From positions 8,742,001-8,806,000 of the forward strand of contig NZ_CP115300.1 in NCBI RefSeq assembly GCF_027625935.1: a stretch of 64,000 bases of DNA. The letters run 5' to 3'. This DNA comes from Streptomyces camelliae (GTDB taxonomy: Bacteria > Actinomycetota > Actinomycetes > Streptomycetales > Streptomycetaceae). Positions 45,923-54,286 of the stretch are shown piece after piece (position 1 is the stretch's first letter; every line of letters starts with the position of its first letter). The notes under the pieces are model-generated. The model was not told the DNA's origin. It saw nothing but the letters and a program-made list of their open reading frames with translations, and made no database searches. The translations under genes and the position numbers were made by a program.

Positions 45923-46107
45923 TCACGCGTCCCGGACATGGGGCCAATGGCGGGCGGCGAGGCCATGCGGCCCATGACAGCCGACGTCGGGCGGACGAGC
46001 GTGGAAGAGCACGCGAGGCGCGACGACGAGGCCGACCGCCGGCGACGTGTGACGCGGCGCCTGTGCGTGGGCCACCCCACCGGGCGCCCGGCACAAGGAG
46101 GGCAACC

Positions 46108-46605
46108 GTGAACGAACAACCCGTGGTGCGGAGTCTGATGGACGCCGCCCCGTACGCGATCAGCGAGGACGAGAGCGTGCTGATGGCCTGGGAGATCATG
46201 GAGAGGTCCGGGCAGCGCGAGCTCCCGGTGGTCCGCGGGGACGGCTGTTGCGCCGGACTCCTGGACCGAGCCGAACTCGCCGTGGTCTGCGCTGCCGCCG
46301 CCACGACGCTGTCCCGCCGCAGGGTGCGCGACCTCGTGCACGCCCGCCGGACCGTCACGGTCCACCCCGAGGACCCCGTGCCGCGCGCGGCGTCCGTGAT
46401 GGCGCAGGAGCATCTCGACGCCCTGCCGGTCACGGATGCGCACGGGCGACTGATCGGACTGCTGACGGCCCGGGACTACGTCGCCGCCGCGGCCGGCCTG
46501 CCCAGCGGCGCCGAGCCCGTCGGCCAGGCGGCTCCCGCACGGGTGACCTTGCCCGCACTGCCACCGCGTCGCGCCGTACGGGAACACGGCATCGTCATCC
46601 CGTAG
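46108..46605 (+). CDS. CBS-domain pair protein
   Basis: A 165-residue protein from GTG 46108, with AAGGAGGG about 6 bases upstream. CBS1 (VRSLMDAAPYAISEDESVLM to LLDRAELAVVCAA) is somewhat degenerate, with two cysteines in GDGCCAGL. CBS2 (VRDLVHARRTVTVHPEDPVP to RLIGLLTARDYVAAAAGL) is regular. It probably binds nucleotides. A hypothetical gene and a PNPOx-like gene follow on the same strand. Confidence 0.88.
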   Translation: MNEQPVVRSLMDAAPYAISEDESVLMAWEIMERSGQRELPVVRGDGCCAGLLDRAELAVVCAAAATTLSRRRVRDLVHARRTVTVHPEDPVPRAASVMAQEHLDALPVTDAHGRLIGLLTARDYVAAAAGLPSGAEPVGQAAPARVTLPALPPRRAVREHGIVIP

Positions 46606-46628
46606 CGGACAGTTCGCGAGAGCCGAAC

Positions 46629-46656
46629 GGCCCCGGTCCCGGGGCCGACGGGTCCC
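46629..46656. promoter_or_regulatory. Inverted repeat GGCCCCGG-TC-CCGGGGCC overlapping box GGGGCCGACGGGTCCC
   Basis: The 18-bp inverted repeat (46629-46646) begins 24 bases after the CBS stop and could terminate that transcript. The overlapping GGGGCC-GACG-GGTCCC (46641-46656) is a DevR-like box 60-75 bp before the GTG at 46716. The two readings are not exclusive. Confidence 0.45.
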
Positions 46657-46715
46657 TGCGCGTGCCGGTCGCCCGTGACGATGATCAAGGGATGCACGGA
46701 TAAGGAGAACCAGAA

Positions 46716-47213
46716 GTGATCGCTGTCGTGGGGCGCACGGATCTCTCCGCGCCGGCACTCACGCTGCCGGAGGAGGAGCCGCGCCCCCGCCCGGCCGGCT
46801 TCGCCCGCGCGGGCCGGGCCGGGCGCGTCCGCGCGGGACACGGGCGGTCCGTGGCGTTCGGGCGGGCCGCGCGCGGGGCGGGGCCGGCCCTGGTGACGGT
46901 GCTGCCGTCCCGCGACGGCCTGCCCGCGTGGCTCGGCGAGAGAGACCGCAAGGCGGCCGGGGAACTGCTGTCGCTGTCCCAGCAGGTGCGGCTGCTGGAG
47001 TACCACCCCGGCGATCGCACCTCGTGCGGCACGGCCGACGAGGGCCTGCCGCGCTCGTGCGCCCGGGTCCCGGCCGTGGGGGACGGCTCGCCCTCGTCCG
47101 GCAGGGACACGACGGCGCACCTGGTCGCCTGCGCCCGCGGTCACGGTGCCGACGTCGAGGTGCTCTGGCCCCGGGGAGCCGAACACAGGGCCGTCGGCGG
47201 AGAACCGTCATGA
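46716..47213 (+). CDS. Hypothetical protein coupled to a PNPOx-like gene
   Basis: A 165-residue protein from GTG 46716, with AAGGAG 8 bases upstream. Its stop overlaps the next start as ATGA, supporting a real coupled gene. The N-terminal part is Arg/Gly/Ala-rich. The middle, WLGERDRKAAGELLSLSQQV with LLEYHPGDRT, is helical, and the end reads LVACARGHGADVEVLWPRG, which resembles the last strand-helix of a Rossmann-like or Vms1/eRF1-like domain. I do not recognise the family with confidence. It may be partly eroded. Confidence 0.55.
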   Translation: MIAVVGRTDLSAPALTLPEEEPRPRPAGFARAGRAGRVRAGHGRSVAFGRAARGAGPALVTVLPSRDGLPAWLGERDRKAAGELLSLSQQVRLLEYHPGDRTSCGTADEGLPRSCARVPAVGDGSPSSGRDTTAHLVACARGHGADVEVLWPRGAEHRAVGGEPS

Positions 47214-47680
47214 CCGGCCCGTCGCCTTCCTCCCCGCCTGTCGCCCGCCTGGTCGAGCTGAGCCGGGAGGAGGCCCTCGGGCTGCTGGCCGGCGTGCCCA
47301 TGGGACGGGTGGGCTTCACCCACCAGGCACTGCCGGTGATCCGGCCGGTCAACCACCTCGTCACGGACACCGGCGACGTCGTCATCCGCACGCACGCCGG
47401 AGCCGCCTTGCTGACCAGCGCCACGGCGTCGGAGGTGGTGGTGTACGAGGCGGACCACATCGACGGGGACACGCACACCGGCTGGAGCGTCATGGTCACG
47501 GGTATCGCGAGCCGCGTGACCGACCCGACGACGCTGTCCCGCTACCACGCCGAACTCACGCCCTGGGTCAGCAGGGACACGGAGTACGTGGTCCGCATCG
47601 ACGCCGAACTGGTCACCGGATACCGTCTTGAGCGGTCCCGTCCAGGCATCACAGATCGTTGCCCGCGTACGACAGGTTGA
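47210..47680 (+). CDS. Pyridoxamine 5'-phosphate oxidase-like split-barrel protein
   Basis: A 156-residue protein from ATG 47210, which overlaps the preceding stop. Core: LLAGVPMGRVGFTHQALPVI, RPVNHLVTDTGDVVIRTHAG and GWSVMVTGIASRVTDPTTLS, very close to the protein at 37.1 kb. It likely binds a flavin, F420 or heme; activity is unknown. Its last 32 bases overlap the 3' end of the convergent hydrogenase-like large subunit gene. Confidence 0.88.
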   Translation: MTGPSPSSPPVARLVELSREEALGLLAGVPMGRVGFTHQALPVIRPVNHLVTDTGDVVIRTHAGAALLTSATASEVVVYEADHIDGDTHTGWSVMVTGIASRVTDPTTLSRYHAELTPWVSRDTEYVVRIDAELVTGYRLERSRPGITDRCPRTTG

Positions 47681-49130
47681 AGCTCTTGTTGGTCAGGGGG
47701 AAGTCCGGAACGATCGTGTCCGCCAACGCGACCGGCAGAGCAGGCCAGTTGAAGAACGACGGGTCGACCGGCTTGACCCGGGCCAGGGTGCCGTCGGCGG
47801 CGAGTTCCACACGGGTGGCGATGGTGCCGCGCCAGCCTTCCACCAGACCGACACCGCTCCTGCCCGCCGACCCGGACGTGGCCGTCGGCCCCTGGCCGGT
47901 TCGCGGGGCGGTGAGGCCGTCGGCGAGGTGCTCGATCAGGGCGAGGGAGGCGTCGATCTCCTCGGCGCGGACCAGGAAGCGGGCCAGGACGTCGCCGCCG
48001 GTGTGCACGGGAATGCCGAGCCGGGTGCCGTGGCCGGTGAACGGATGCGCGACGCGGGCATCGCCGGTGAGACCGCTGGCGCGGGCGACGTAGCCGAGGC
48101 AGCCGATCTCCCGTGCGGCGTCGGTCCTCAGGACGGCGGTGCCGGTGAAGCGGTCGCGCACCGTGGAGTGGCCGAGCGCGAGACCGGCGATCTCACGGAT
48201 GTCCGCGCCGATCGCCTTCAGCCGCCGTACGTCGGGCACGCACCGCAGGACGGCACCGCCCGGTACGACGCCGCCGCGCAGCAGCCGGTGGCCGGTGGTC
48301 TCCAGGTTGAGGCGCAGGAGCTGTTCACGGACGCGCTGGGCGTGGGCGTTGAGGACGCCGTGGCCTGCGTCGTTGCAGAGCATGCCGAGGTCGGCGACGT
48401 GGTTGTGGATCCGCTCCAGCTCCAGCAGCAGGGCGCGGGCCCGGCGGGCCTCGGCGGGTACGTCGGTGCCGGTGGCCTCCTCGACGGCCAGACAGTAGGC
48501 CAGGGCGTGGCCGACGGCCGTGTCGCCGCTGATGCGTTCGGCCAGCGGCAGACCGGCAGCGACGGTCCGGCCCTGGAAGAGCTTCTCGATGCCCTTGTGG
48601 ACGAACCAGAGGCGGGCCTTGAGTTTGAGGATGGTCTCGCCGACGACGGAGAACCGGAAGTGGCCGGGCTCGATGAGACCCGCGTGCACCGGGCCGACCG
48701 GGATCTCGTACACGCCGTCGCCTTCGACCTCCAGGAAGGGGTAGGGGCCTTCCTGTTCGGCGAAGCGCGGCGGGGGGCCGGCGGCGGGGTTCATCGGGTA
48801 CCAGCCGCGGGGCCAGTGGAAGTGCCGCACCAGGCGGTGGGGCAGGGGGTGGCCGAGCGGGACGATGCCGAACAGATCCCGCATCTCGCGTTCGAACCTG
48901 CCCGCGGGGAAGGAGAGATGGGCCAGCGTCGGCAGCACGGGCCGGTCGGGGTCGAGCCGTACCTGCAGTTCGGTGCGGGTGTCGGGCGGGCCCGCCGCGA
49001 ACAGGTACACCACGCGGATGCCGTGGTCGTCGTGGTGGGCGGCGATCAGGGCGAGCCGGTGTCCACCGGTCAGCAACTGCTCGAAACGATACGGAAGTTC
49101 GGTCGCGGTGAGCTCTTCTGTGGTGCGCAT
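47649..49130 (-). CDS. Hydrogenase-4/complex I-like large subunit (NuoC-NuoD fusion) lacking NiFe ligands
   Basis: A 493-residue HyfG/HycE-type protein from ATG 49130. Residues 1-120 are NuoC-like (FEREMRDLFGIVPLGHPLPH), followed by a NuoD/NiFe-like part (YEIPVGPVHAGLIEPGHFRF, HKGIEKLFQG). Real group 4 hydrogenases have CxxC motifs near LAERI and at the C-terminus. Here these read ERISGDTAVGHALAYC and NKSFNLSYAGNDL, so all four metal cysteines are missing. It thus belongs to hydrogenase-related (Ehr-like) complexes that cannot hold NiFe. It is the last gene of the six-gene operon. Confidence 0.88.
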   Translation of the reverse strand: MRTTEELTATELPYRFEQLLTGGHRLALIAAHHDDHGIRVVYLFAAGPPDTRTELQVRLDPDRPVLPTLAHLSFPAGRFEREMRDLFGIVPLGHPLPHRLVRHFHWPRGWYPMNPAAGPPPRFAEQEGPYPFLEVEGDGVYEIPVGPVHAGLIEPGHFRFSVVGETILKLKARLWFVHKGIEKLFQGRTVAAGLPLAERISGDTAVGHALAYCLAVEEATGTDVPAEARRARALLLELERIHNHVADLGMLCNDAGHGVLNAHAQRVREQLLRLNLETTGHRLLRGGVVPGGAVLRCVPDVRRLKAIGADIREIAGLALGHSTVRDRFTGTAVLRTDAAREIGCLGYVARASGLTGDARVAHPFTGHGTRLGIPVHTGGDVLARFLVRAEEIDASLALIEHLADGLTAPRTGQGPTATSGSAGRSGVGLVEGWRGTIATRVELAADGTLARVKPVDPSFFNWPALPVALADTIVPDFPLTNKSFNLSYAGNDL

Positions 49131-49135
49131 CGACG

Positions 49136-50623
49136 TCAGTGGCCTCCGAGCGTCTTGGCGGCGGCGTGCAGCAGGCCGGTGAGGGGGCCGGTGGTGATGC
49201 CCAGGGCGGCGCAGGCGACCAGACCGAGGACCAGCGGCCAGATCCCCGGCTCCGCCAGGCCCGAGGGCCGGGACGGAGCGGGGCCGAGGAGCATCCGCGC
49301 GGTCCGGGCGGCAAGGGCGGCGCAGGCGGCCACCACCAGCAGCAGGGCCCCGGAGGTCGCCCAGGCCAGGCCGGTCCCGGCGGCGAAACCGGCGCGGGCG
49401 ATGCCGAGTTCGGAGGCGAAGAGGCTGAACGGCGGGAAAGCCGTCAGTGCCACCACCGCGAAGCCGAACGCTCCGCCCAGGGCCGGCGCCCGGGCGAGCA
49501 GCCCCCGCACCCGGCCGATCCTGGCGGTGCCGGTCAGTTGCAGGATGCGGCCGGCACCGCAGAACGCGGCCGACTTGGCGAGCCCGTGGCCGGCGATGTG
49601 CAGCAGGGCGGCAGACAGGGCGAGCGGGCTGCCGATCGCCGCCGCCAGGGCGATCAGGCTCATGTGCTCCATGCTGGAGTAGGCCAGCATCCGCTTGTGG
49701 TCGCGCTGGGCGAGCAGCAGCCCGGCAGCGAGCGCGAGGGTGAGCAGGGCCATTCCGGCGAGCAGTACGCGGGTGAAACCGGCGCCGAGGGCGGCGTCGG
49801 CGATGACCCGGTAGCGCAGGATCGCGGCGAAGGCGACGGACAGCAGCACCCCCGACATGAGCGCGGAGACGGGCGCGGGCGCCTGGCTGTGGGCGTCGGG
49901 CAGCCAGGCGTGCAGCGGGATCAGCCCGGCCTTGGCGCCGAAGCCGAGCACGACCAGGGTGATGCCGAGCCGGGTGACCGCCGGGTCGAGCCCGCCGGCG
50001 CGGGCGACGAGGGTGGGCCAGCTCAGGGCCTGGGCCTCGGCGATGCCGGCCTGCCGGGCCGCGTAGTAGATCAGCACGGTGCCGAGGAAGGCCAGCGCGA
50101 TGCCCGCGGAGCAGATCACGACGTACTTCCAGGCGGCCTCCACCGAGGTGCGGGTGCGGCGGTGGCCGACGAGGAAGGCGGTGACGATGGTGGTGGCCTC
50201 GACGGCGACCCACAGCACACCGAGGTTGGCGGTGACGACGGCCAGGCACATCGCGGCCAGGAAGGCTTGTACGAGGACGTGGTAGTGCCGCAGCGTACGC
50301 TCGCTCGCCCGTCCGGCGGCGCGTTCGCCCGCCAGATACGTGGGCGCCGAGCCGCAGGCGATGAGCGCGACGGCGCCGATGACGAGCAGCATCCACGCGG
50401 TGAGGGCGTCGGCGCGCAGCAGCCCCGCGCAGGCGGAGACGGGTCCGGCGCCGACGACGTCCGCCGCCAGCAGGCTGCCGCACAGCAGGATCGTGCCGGG
50501 CGGGACGAGCGCCGGCCAGGCGGCCGCACACCGGCGGGGCATGAGCGCGTACGCCGCGGCGACGACCAGCGGCGCGGCGACAGGGGTGATCACCAGCGCG
50601 GACCCTTCTGATGGATGCAGCAT
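49136..50623 (-). CDS. Proton-pumping antiporter-like subunit (HyfF/NuoN type)
   Basis: A 495-residue membrane protein, about 13-14 helices. Signature parts: VAVEATTIVTAFLVGHRRTR (helix 5 Glu), LGFGAKAGLIPLHAWLPDAH (helix 7 Lys) with SQAPAPVSALMSG, and KRMLAYSSMEHMSLIALAAA. These are the proton-channel residues of MrpA/NuoLMN proteins. The ATG shares a base with the stop of the gene before (TGATG), so translation is coupled. It acts in the cytoplasmic membrane, moving protons or sodium. Confidence 0.92.
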   Translation of the reverse strand: MLHPSEGSALVITPVAAPLVVAAAYALMPRRCAAAWPALVPPGTILLCGSLLAADVVGAGPVSACAGLLRADALTAWMLLVIGAVALIACGSAPTYLAGERAAGRASERTLRHYHVLVQAFLAAMCLAVVTANLGVLWVAVEATTIVTAFLVGHRRTRTSVEAAWKYVVICSAGIALAFLGTVLIYYAARQAGIAEAQALSWPTLVARAGGLDPAVTRLGITLVVLGFGAKAGLIPLHAWLPDAHSQAPAPVSALMSGVLLSVAFAAILRYRVIADAALGAGFTRVLLAGMALLTLALAAGLLLAQRDHKRMLAYSSMEHMSLIALAAAIGSPLALSAALLHIAGHGLAKSAAFCGAGRILQLTGTARIGRVRGLLARAPALGGAFGFAVVALTAFPPFSLFASELGIARAGFAAGTGLAWATSGALLLVVAACAALAARTARMLLGPAPSRPSGLAEPGIWPLVLGLVACAALGITTGPLTGLLHAAAKTLGGH

Positions 50624-51300
50624 CAGTCGTGCAGCTCCCGCAGGTCGTCGATGTCGGTCGTGCCGAACGCCTCCCGCATCCGCGTGGTGAGGATCTGCAG
50701 CACCAGTACCGCGAGCAACACGTCGAAGGAGACCCCGAGTTCGACGATCAGCGGCACACCGGAGGTGGCCAGGAAGGCGGTGGCGGTGATGCCGTTGTCC
50801 AGCAGCAGGAAGCCGACCACCTGAGCCGGCGCGCGTCTGCGGGTGACCAGGACGAAGAAGCCGATCAGGACGACGGCGAGCCCCACCGGCAGGGCATGGG
50901 TGGCCGGCGTCGGGGCCAGCCGGGTCAGGGGCCGGCCGACCGCGTAGGCGAGCAGGGTCAGCAGTGCCGCGGTGAGCAGCGAGGCGGCGACGGTGACCAG
51001 GGGCTGGGTCTCGCGGACCTCTTCGCCGCCGTGGCCATCGGCCGGCACGGCCGTCGCGCGCCGCATCAGATACGGCAGGACGCCCGCCCTCAGCAACCCC
51101 AGAGCGACGCCCACGGCGGTCAGGTCCCCGCGTTCCTCGTGCGCGCCGAGCAGCAGGGCGATCGCGGCCAGGGCGACGCCCTGGAGGGCGAAGGCCCGTA
51201 CGATCGCGGCGAGTTCGTGCCGCCACAGCACGAGCACTGCAGCCAGCAGGAAGACACCGCAGGCCAGGTCGAGGAGCTGGGTGTAGAGGCCGTCGCTCAT
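50623..51300 (-). CDS. HyfE-like membrane subunit (NuoK-containing)
   Basis: A 225-residue protein with about 6-7 membrane helices from ATG 51300. The C-terminal half resembles NuoK/MnhC (VVGFLLLDNGITATAFLATS, then GVPLIVELGVSFDVLLAVLV), including the membrane Glu. The N-terminal half is an extra helical part found in HyfE. It overlaps its neighbours on both sides by 1-4 bases, which shows tight operon structure. Confidence 0.9.
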   Translation of the reverse strand: MSDGLYTQLLDLACGVFLLAAVLVLWRHELAAIVRAFALQGVALAAIALLLGAHEERGDLTAVGVALGLLRAGVLPYLMRRATAVPADGHGGEEVRETQPLVTVAASLLTAALLTLLAYAVGRPLTRLAPTPATHALPVGLAVVLIGFFVLVTRRRAPAQVVGFLLLDNGITATAFLATSGVPLIVELGVSFDVLLAVLVLQILTTRMREAFGTTDIDDLRELHD

Positions 51301-52256
51301 GGCGCTCCGTTCAGGAAGTACGACGCGGTCACCGCCAGCAGCGCCAGCAGGAAGGACCCCGCGAGCAGTTCCGGCACCCGGAACAGGCGGATCTTGGCCC
51401 AGAACACCTCGGCCGCCGCGAGGAGCGCCCCCAGGACGGTCAGCTTCACCACGAACAGCACCAGCGCCACCACCAGAGCCGTCCAGGAAGGGCCGGTGGC
51501 GATGCCCCACGGCACGAACAGCGAGGACAGCAGGCCGAGCAGCAGGGTCAGCCGCATCTGGGCGCCGAACTCGACCAGCGCGAGGTCGGGTCCGGCGTAC
51601 TCCAGCACCATCGCCTCATGGATCATGGTCAGTTCGAGGTGGGTGGAGGGGTTGTCCACCGGGATCCGGCCGGTCTCCGCGAGCACCGCCACCGCGAGTG
51701 CGGCCACCGCCAGCAGCCCGGCCGGGGAGGCGAGCCGGGCCGGCTGGTGGATGGCGCCGGCGACGATCGCGGGGACGTTGGTCGTCCCGGCCGGTATCGA
51801 CAGCGCGAACACCGACAGCAGCAGGGTCGGCTCCACCAGGGAGGCGACCGTCATCTCACGCGAGGCGCCCATCCCGCCGAACGCGGTGCCCGAGTCCAGC
51901 CCGGCCAGGGCGAGGCCGATCGTGCCGAGCGAGATCAGCGCCACCACGACGATCAGGTCCGCGTGCCCGCTCACCGGGGTGTCCGTGGACAGCAGCGGCA
52001 GCAGCGCGGCGGCCACGGCGGCGGTGGCGGCCAGCAGGGCGGGGGCGGCACGGAACGCGGGGCCGGTCCCCACCGGCGTGACGGGTTCCTTGCGCAGCAG
52101 TTTGCGCGCGTCCCGCCAGGGCTGCAGCACCCCGGCCCCGGCCCGCCCCTCCAGGCGGGCCCGGACCTGCCGCATCCACCCGGTCAGCAGCGGCGCCCCG
52201 GCCGCCACGACCGTGACCTGACCGGCGACGGCCACGTACCCGAGTCCGTGCGTCAC
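51297..52256 (-). CDS. HyfC/NuoH-like membrane subunit
   Basis: A 319-residue protein with about 8 helices from GTG 52256, overlapping the previous stop as GTGA. NuoH-type features: an N-terminal amphipathic region with GWMRQVRARLEGRAG and QPWRDARKLLRKE, and the loop AETGRIPVDNPSTHLELTMI with HEAMVLEYAGPDLALVEFG, which contains the conserved acidic residues of the quinone-site/E-channel. It anchors the soluble arm in the membrane. Confidence 0.92.
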   Translation of the reverse strand: MTHGLGYVAVAGQVTVVAAGAPLLTGWMRQVRARLEGRAGAGVLQPWRDARKLLRKEPVTPVGTGPAFRAAPALLAATAAVAAALLPLLSTDTPVSGHADLIVVVALISLGTIGLALAGLDSGTAFGGMGASREMTVASLVEPTLLLSVFALSIPAGTTNVPAIVAGAIHQPARLASPAGLLAVAALAVAVLAETGRIPVDNPSTHLELTMIHEAMVLEYAGPDLALVEFGAQMRLTLLLGLLSSLFVPWGIATGPSWTALVVALVLFVVKLTVLGALLAAAEVFWAKIRLFRVPELLAGSFLLALLAVTASYFLNGAP

Positions 52257-54286
52257 CAGCCCACCGCCAGTGCCAGCAGCAGGACGACCAGCCCGGCGAA
52301 GCCGTAGCCGAGATACAGATGGACGCTGCCGCCCGCCAGCCCGCGGGCCGCCTGCCCGGCACCGGCCAGCGCGCGCAGCACCGGGTCGTACAGCCGGTGC
52401 TCGATCCGGTCGGGCACCCGGTGCCGGAACCGGACCCGTCGCACCAGGTACGCCGACTCCCGCACCGGGGTGACGTCCACATGCTGCTCCGGGGCCAGCA
52501 CATCGTCGAAGACGCGTTGCAACGGCTCGGCGAACGAGGTCGCCGTGTACGTCATGCGCGGCGTCGGAGCCCCGCCCCCGCAGTCCCACAGCCGGGCGTT
52601 CACTCGGCGCCCGCGCCGACCGCGGAGCCGGGGCAGGCCGGTGGCCGGCAGGATCGCGGCCGTGAGGGCGGCCACCACCCACAGCGGGGACAGCGAAGCG
52701 GAGATGCCGGCGAGCCGCACCCGCGCTCCGCCCCCCGACACCGCCCCCGTGCCTGGCAGCCCGACCGCGCCCACGGCCCGGTCGAGGCCGTCACCCAGGA
52801 GTCCGGGCACCACCGCCAGCGCCACGATCGCCACGGCGAGCAGGGCCATCCCGGCGAGCATCAGCGGCGGCGCCTCCCGCGCCGAGGCAGCGCGCCGATC
52901 GCGCGGCCGGGCGAAGAAGCCGACGCCGAGTGCCTTCACGAACACGGCAGCGGCGATACCGGCCGACAACGCGATCAACGCCACCGACAGGGGCAGCGCG
53001 ACCGCGACGGCCACACCGGGCACCTGCCGGCCGTGGACGAGGGACTGGAGGAGCAGCCATTCGCTGACGAAGCCGTTGCCGGGCGGCAGCGCCACCGCGC
53101 CGAGCGCGGCCAGCGCGAAGCAGCCGGCGGTGACAGGCAAGCGGGACCGCAGCCCGCCGAGCCGGTCCAGATCGCGCAGGCCGGTGGAGCGCTGCACGGA
53201 CCCTGCCGCGCAGAACAGCAGGGCCTTGAACGCGGCGTGGTTGACGACGTGCAGCAGCGCCGCCGCCAACGCCAGCGCGGCCAGTGGCCGGTCACCGTGG
53301 GAGGCGAACAGCCCGCAGGCGCCGACACCGATGAGGACCAGGCCCATGTTCTCGCTGCTGGAGTACGCCACCAGCCGCTTCAGGTCGGACGCCACCGCCG
53401 CCTGGAGGACGCCGTACACGGCACTCGCCCCGCCCACCGCCAGCAGCCCCAGCCACCACCACGCCGGGCCGCCGCCGAGCAGATCGAGCGCGGTGCGCAC
53501 CAGGCCGTAGATGCCGAGGTTGACCATGGCCGCGCTCATCAGCGCCGCGACGGGGCCGGGGGCCTCGGGATACGCCCGTGGCAGCCAGGCGTGCAGCGGC
53601 ACCGCCCCCGCTTTCGAGGTGAAGGCCAGCGCCAGGAGGGCGAAGACGAGCCCCCGTACGCCCGCTGGGACGCCGGATGCGCCCGCCCGCAGCGCGGTGA
53701 AGGTCTCTCCACCGGCCCGCGCGGCGAACAGTGAGAATCCGGCCAGCAGCAGAACCAGGCCCAGGTGGGTCAGCACCGCGTACCAGACGCCCGCCTGCCG
53801 TACCGAGGCATGCTGCTGGTGTTCGGCGAGCACCAGCAGCAGCGAGCCGAGCGCCGACACCTCCCACAGCAGCAGGAACGTGGACACCGACGCCGCCACC
53901 GGTACGAGAACCAGGCTGAGCGCGAACAGCGGCAGCACCGCCTGCGCCGTCCGGGAGCCGAGGCCCCCGGAGCCCCGGCCGGCCGCGTACCCGATGCCGT
54001 ACACCGCCACCGCGGCCACGACGGCCCCCGCCACCGCCATGAACAGCCCCGCCAGCGCGTCCACCGCCACCTGCGCTCCGGCCGGCGGCACCAGCCCGGA
54101 GCAGACGGCCGCCCAGCGGTTGCCGCTCAGTGCGGCCGCACCCGCCACGGCACCCGCCACCCCGACACCGGCCGTCAGCACTCCGACGACCGGGACACGC
54201 GGCCGGTACGGCAGCGCGAGACCCGCCGCCGCCCCCGCGCCGCCCAGTGCCACGGCCGTCGCGAGGGCGGCCGGAATCGCGCTCAC
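52253..54286 (-). CDS. HyfB/NuoL-like antiporter subunit
   Basis: A 677-residue membrane protein from GTG 54286, coupled to the small-subunit stop by GTGA. Key regions: LLWEVSALGSLLLVLAEHQQ (helix 5 Glu), LAFTSKAGAVPLHAWLPRAY (helix 7 Lys), PEAPGPVAALMSAAMV, LKRLVAYSSSENMGLVLIGV and HVVNHAAFKALLFCAAGSVQ. About 16 helices, with a C-terminal extension of about 110 residues that is partly outside the membrane. It is the second proton-channel subunit of the complex. Confidence 0.92.
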   Translation of the reverse strand: MSAIPAALATAVALGGAGAAAGLALPYRPRVPVVGVLTAGVGVAGAVAGAAALSGNRWAAVCSGLVPPAGAQVAVDALAGLFMAVAGAVVAAVAVYGIGYAAGRGSGGLGSRTAQAVLPLFALSLVLVPVAASVSTFLLLWEVSALGSLLLVLAEHQQHASVRQAGVWYAVLTHLGLVLLLAGFSLFAARAGGETFTALRAGASGVPAGVRGLVFALLALAFTSKAGAVPLHAWLPRAYPEAPGPVAALMSAAMVNLGIYGLVRTALDLLGGGPAWWWLGLLAVGGASAVYGVLQAAVASDLKRLVAYSSSENMGLVLIGVGACGLFASHGDRPLAALALAAALLHVVNHAAFKALLFCAAGSVQRSTGLRDLDRLGGLRSRLPVTAGCFALAALGAVALPPGNGFVSEWLLLQSLVHGRQVPGVAVAVALPLSVALIALSAGIAAAVFVKALGVGFFARPRDRRAASAREAPPLMLAGMALLAVAIVALAVVPGLLGDGLDRAVGAVGLPGTGAVSGGGARVRLAGISASLSPLWVVAALTAAILPATGLPRLRGRRGRRVNARLWDCGGGAPTPRMTYTATSFAEPLQRVFDDVLAPEQHVDVTPVRESAYLVRRVRFRHRVPDRIEHRLYDPVLRALAGAGQAARGLAGGSVHLYLGYGFAGLVVLLLALAVGW

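Larger units (their letters stand above)
44978..45965 (-). pseudogene. Acetyl-CoA synthetase (NDP-forming)/Pat-like acetyltransferase, multiply frameshifted
   Basis: Pieces in order on the minus strand: RPDAEQAGALMRACRRHGTG with LLGPDCPVPADTEPGVRPDA (CoA-binding domain), VLTVDAGRSEAGRRAAAANT and AAAATPDITRQALFTQADLI (succinyl-CoA synthetase-like flavodoxin domain), and ELPDMETGRARDAVATFLGR. Then follow LLGCYGIPRLPWAWARDEAV and GPDGRMVMKAHRPGT (ATP-grasp). They occupy at least three frames and the ends are missing. In actinobacteria this architecture is often fused to a GNAT domain regulated by cAMP or amino acids (Pat). It is non-functional here. Confidence 0.75.

Noticed and set aside
47649..49130. 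Functional group 4 NiFe hydrogenase
   Set aside because: Both CxxC pairs that bind the NiFe centre are replaced, and no maturation (hyp) genes are in the window.
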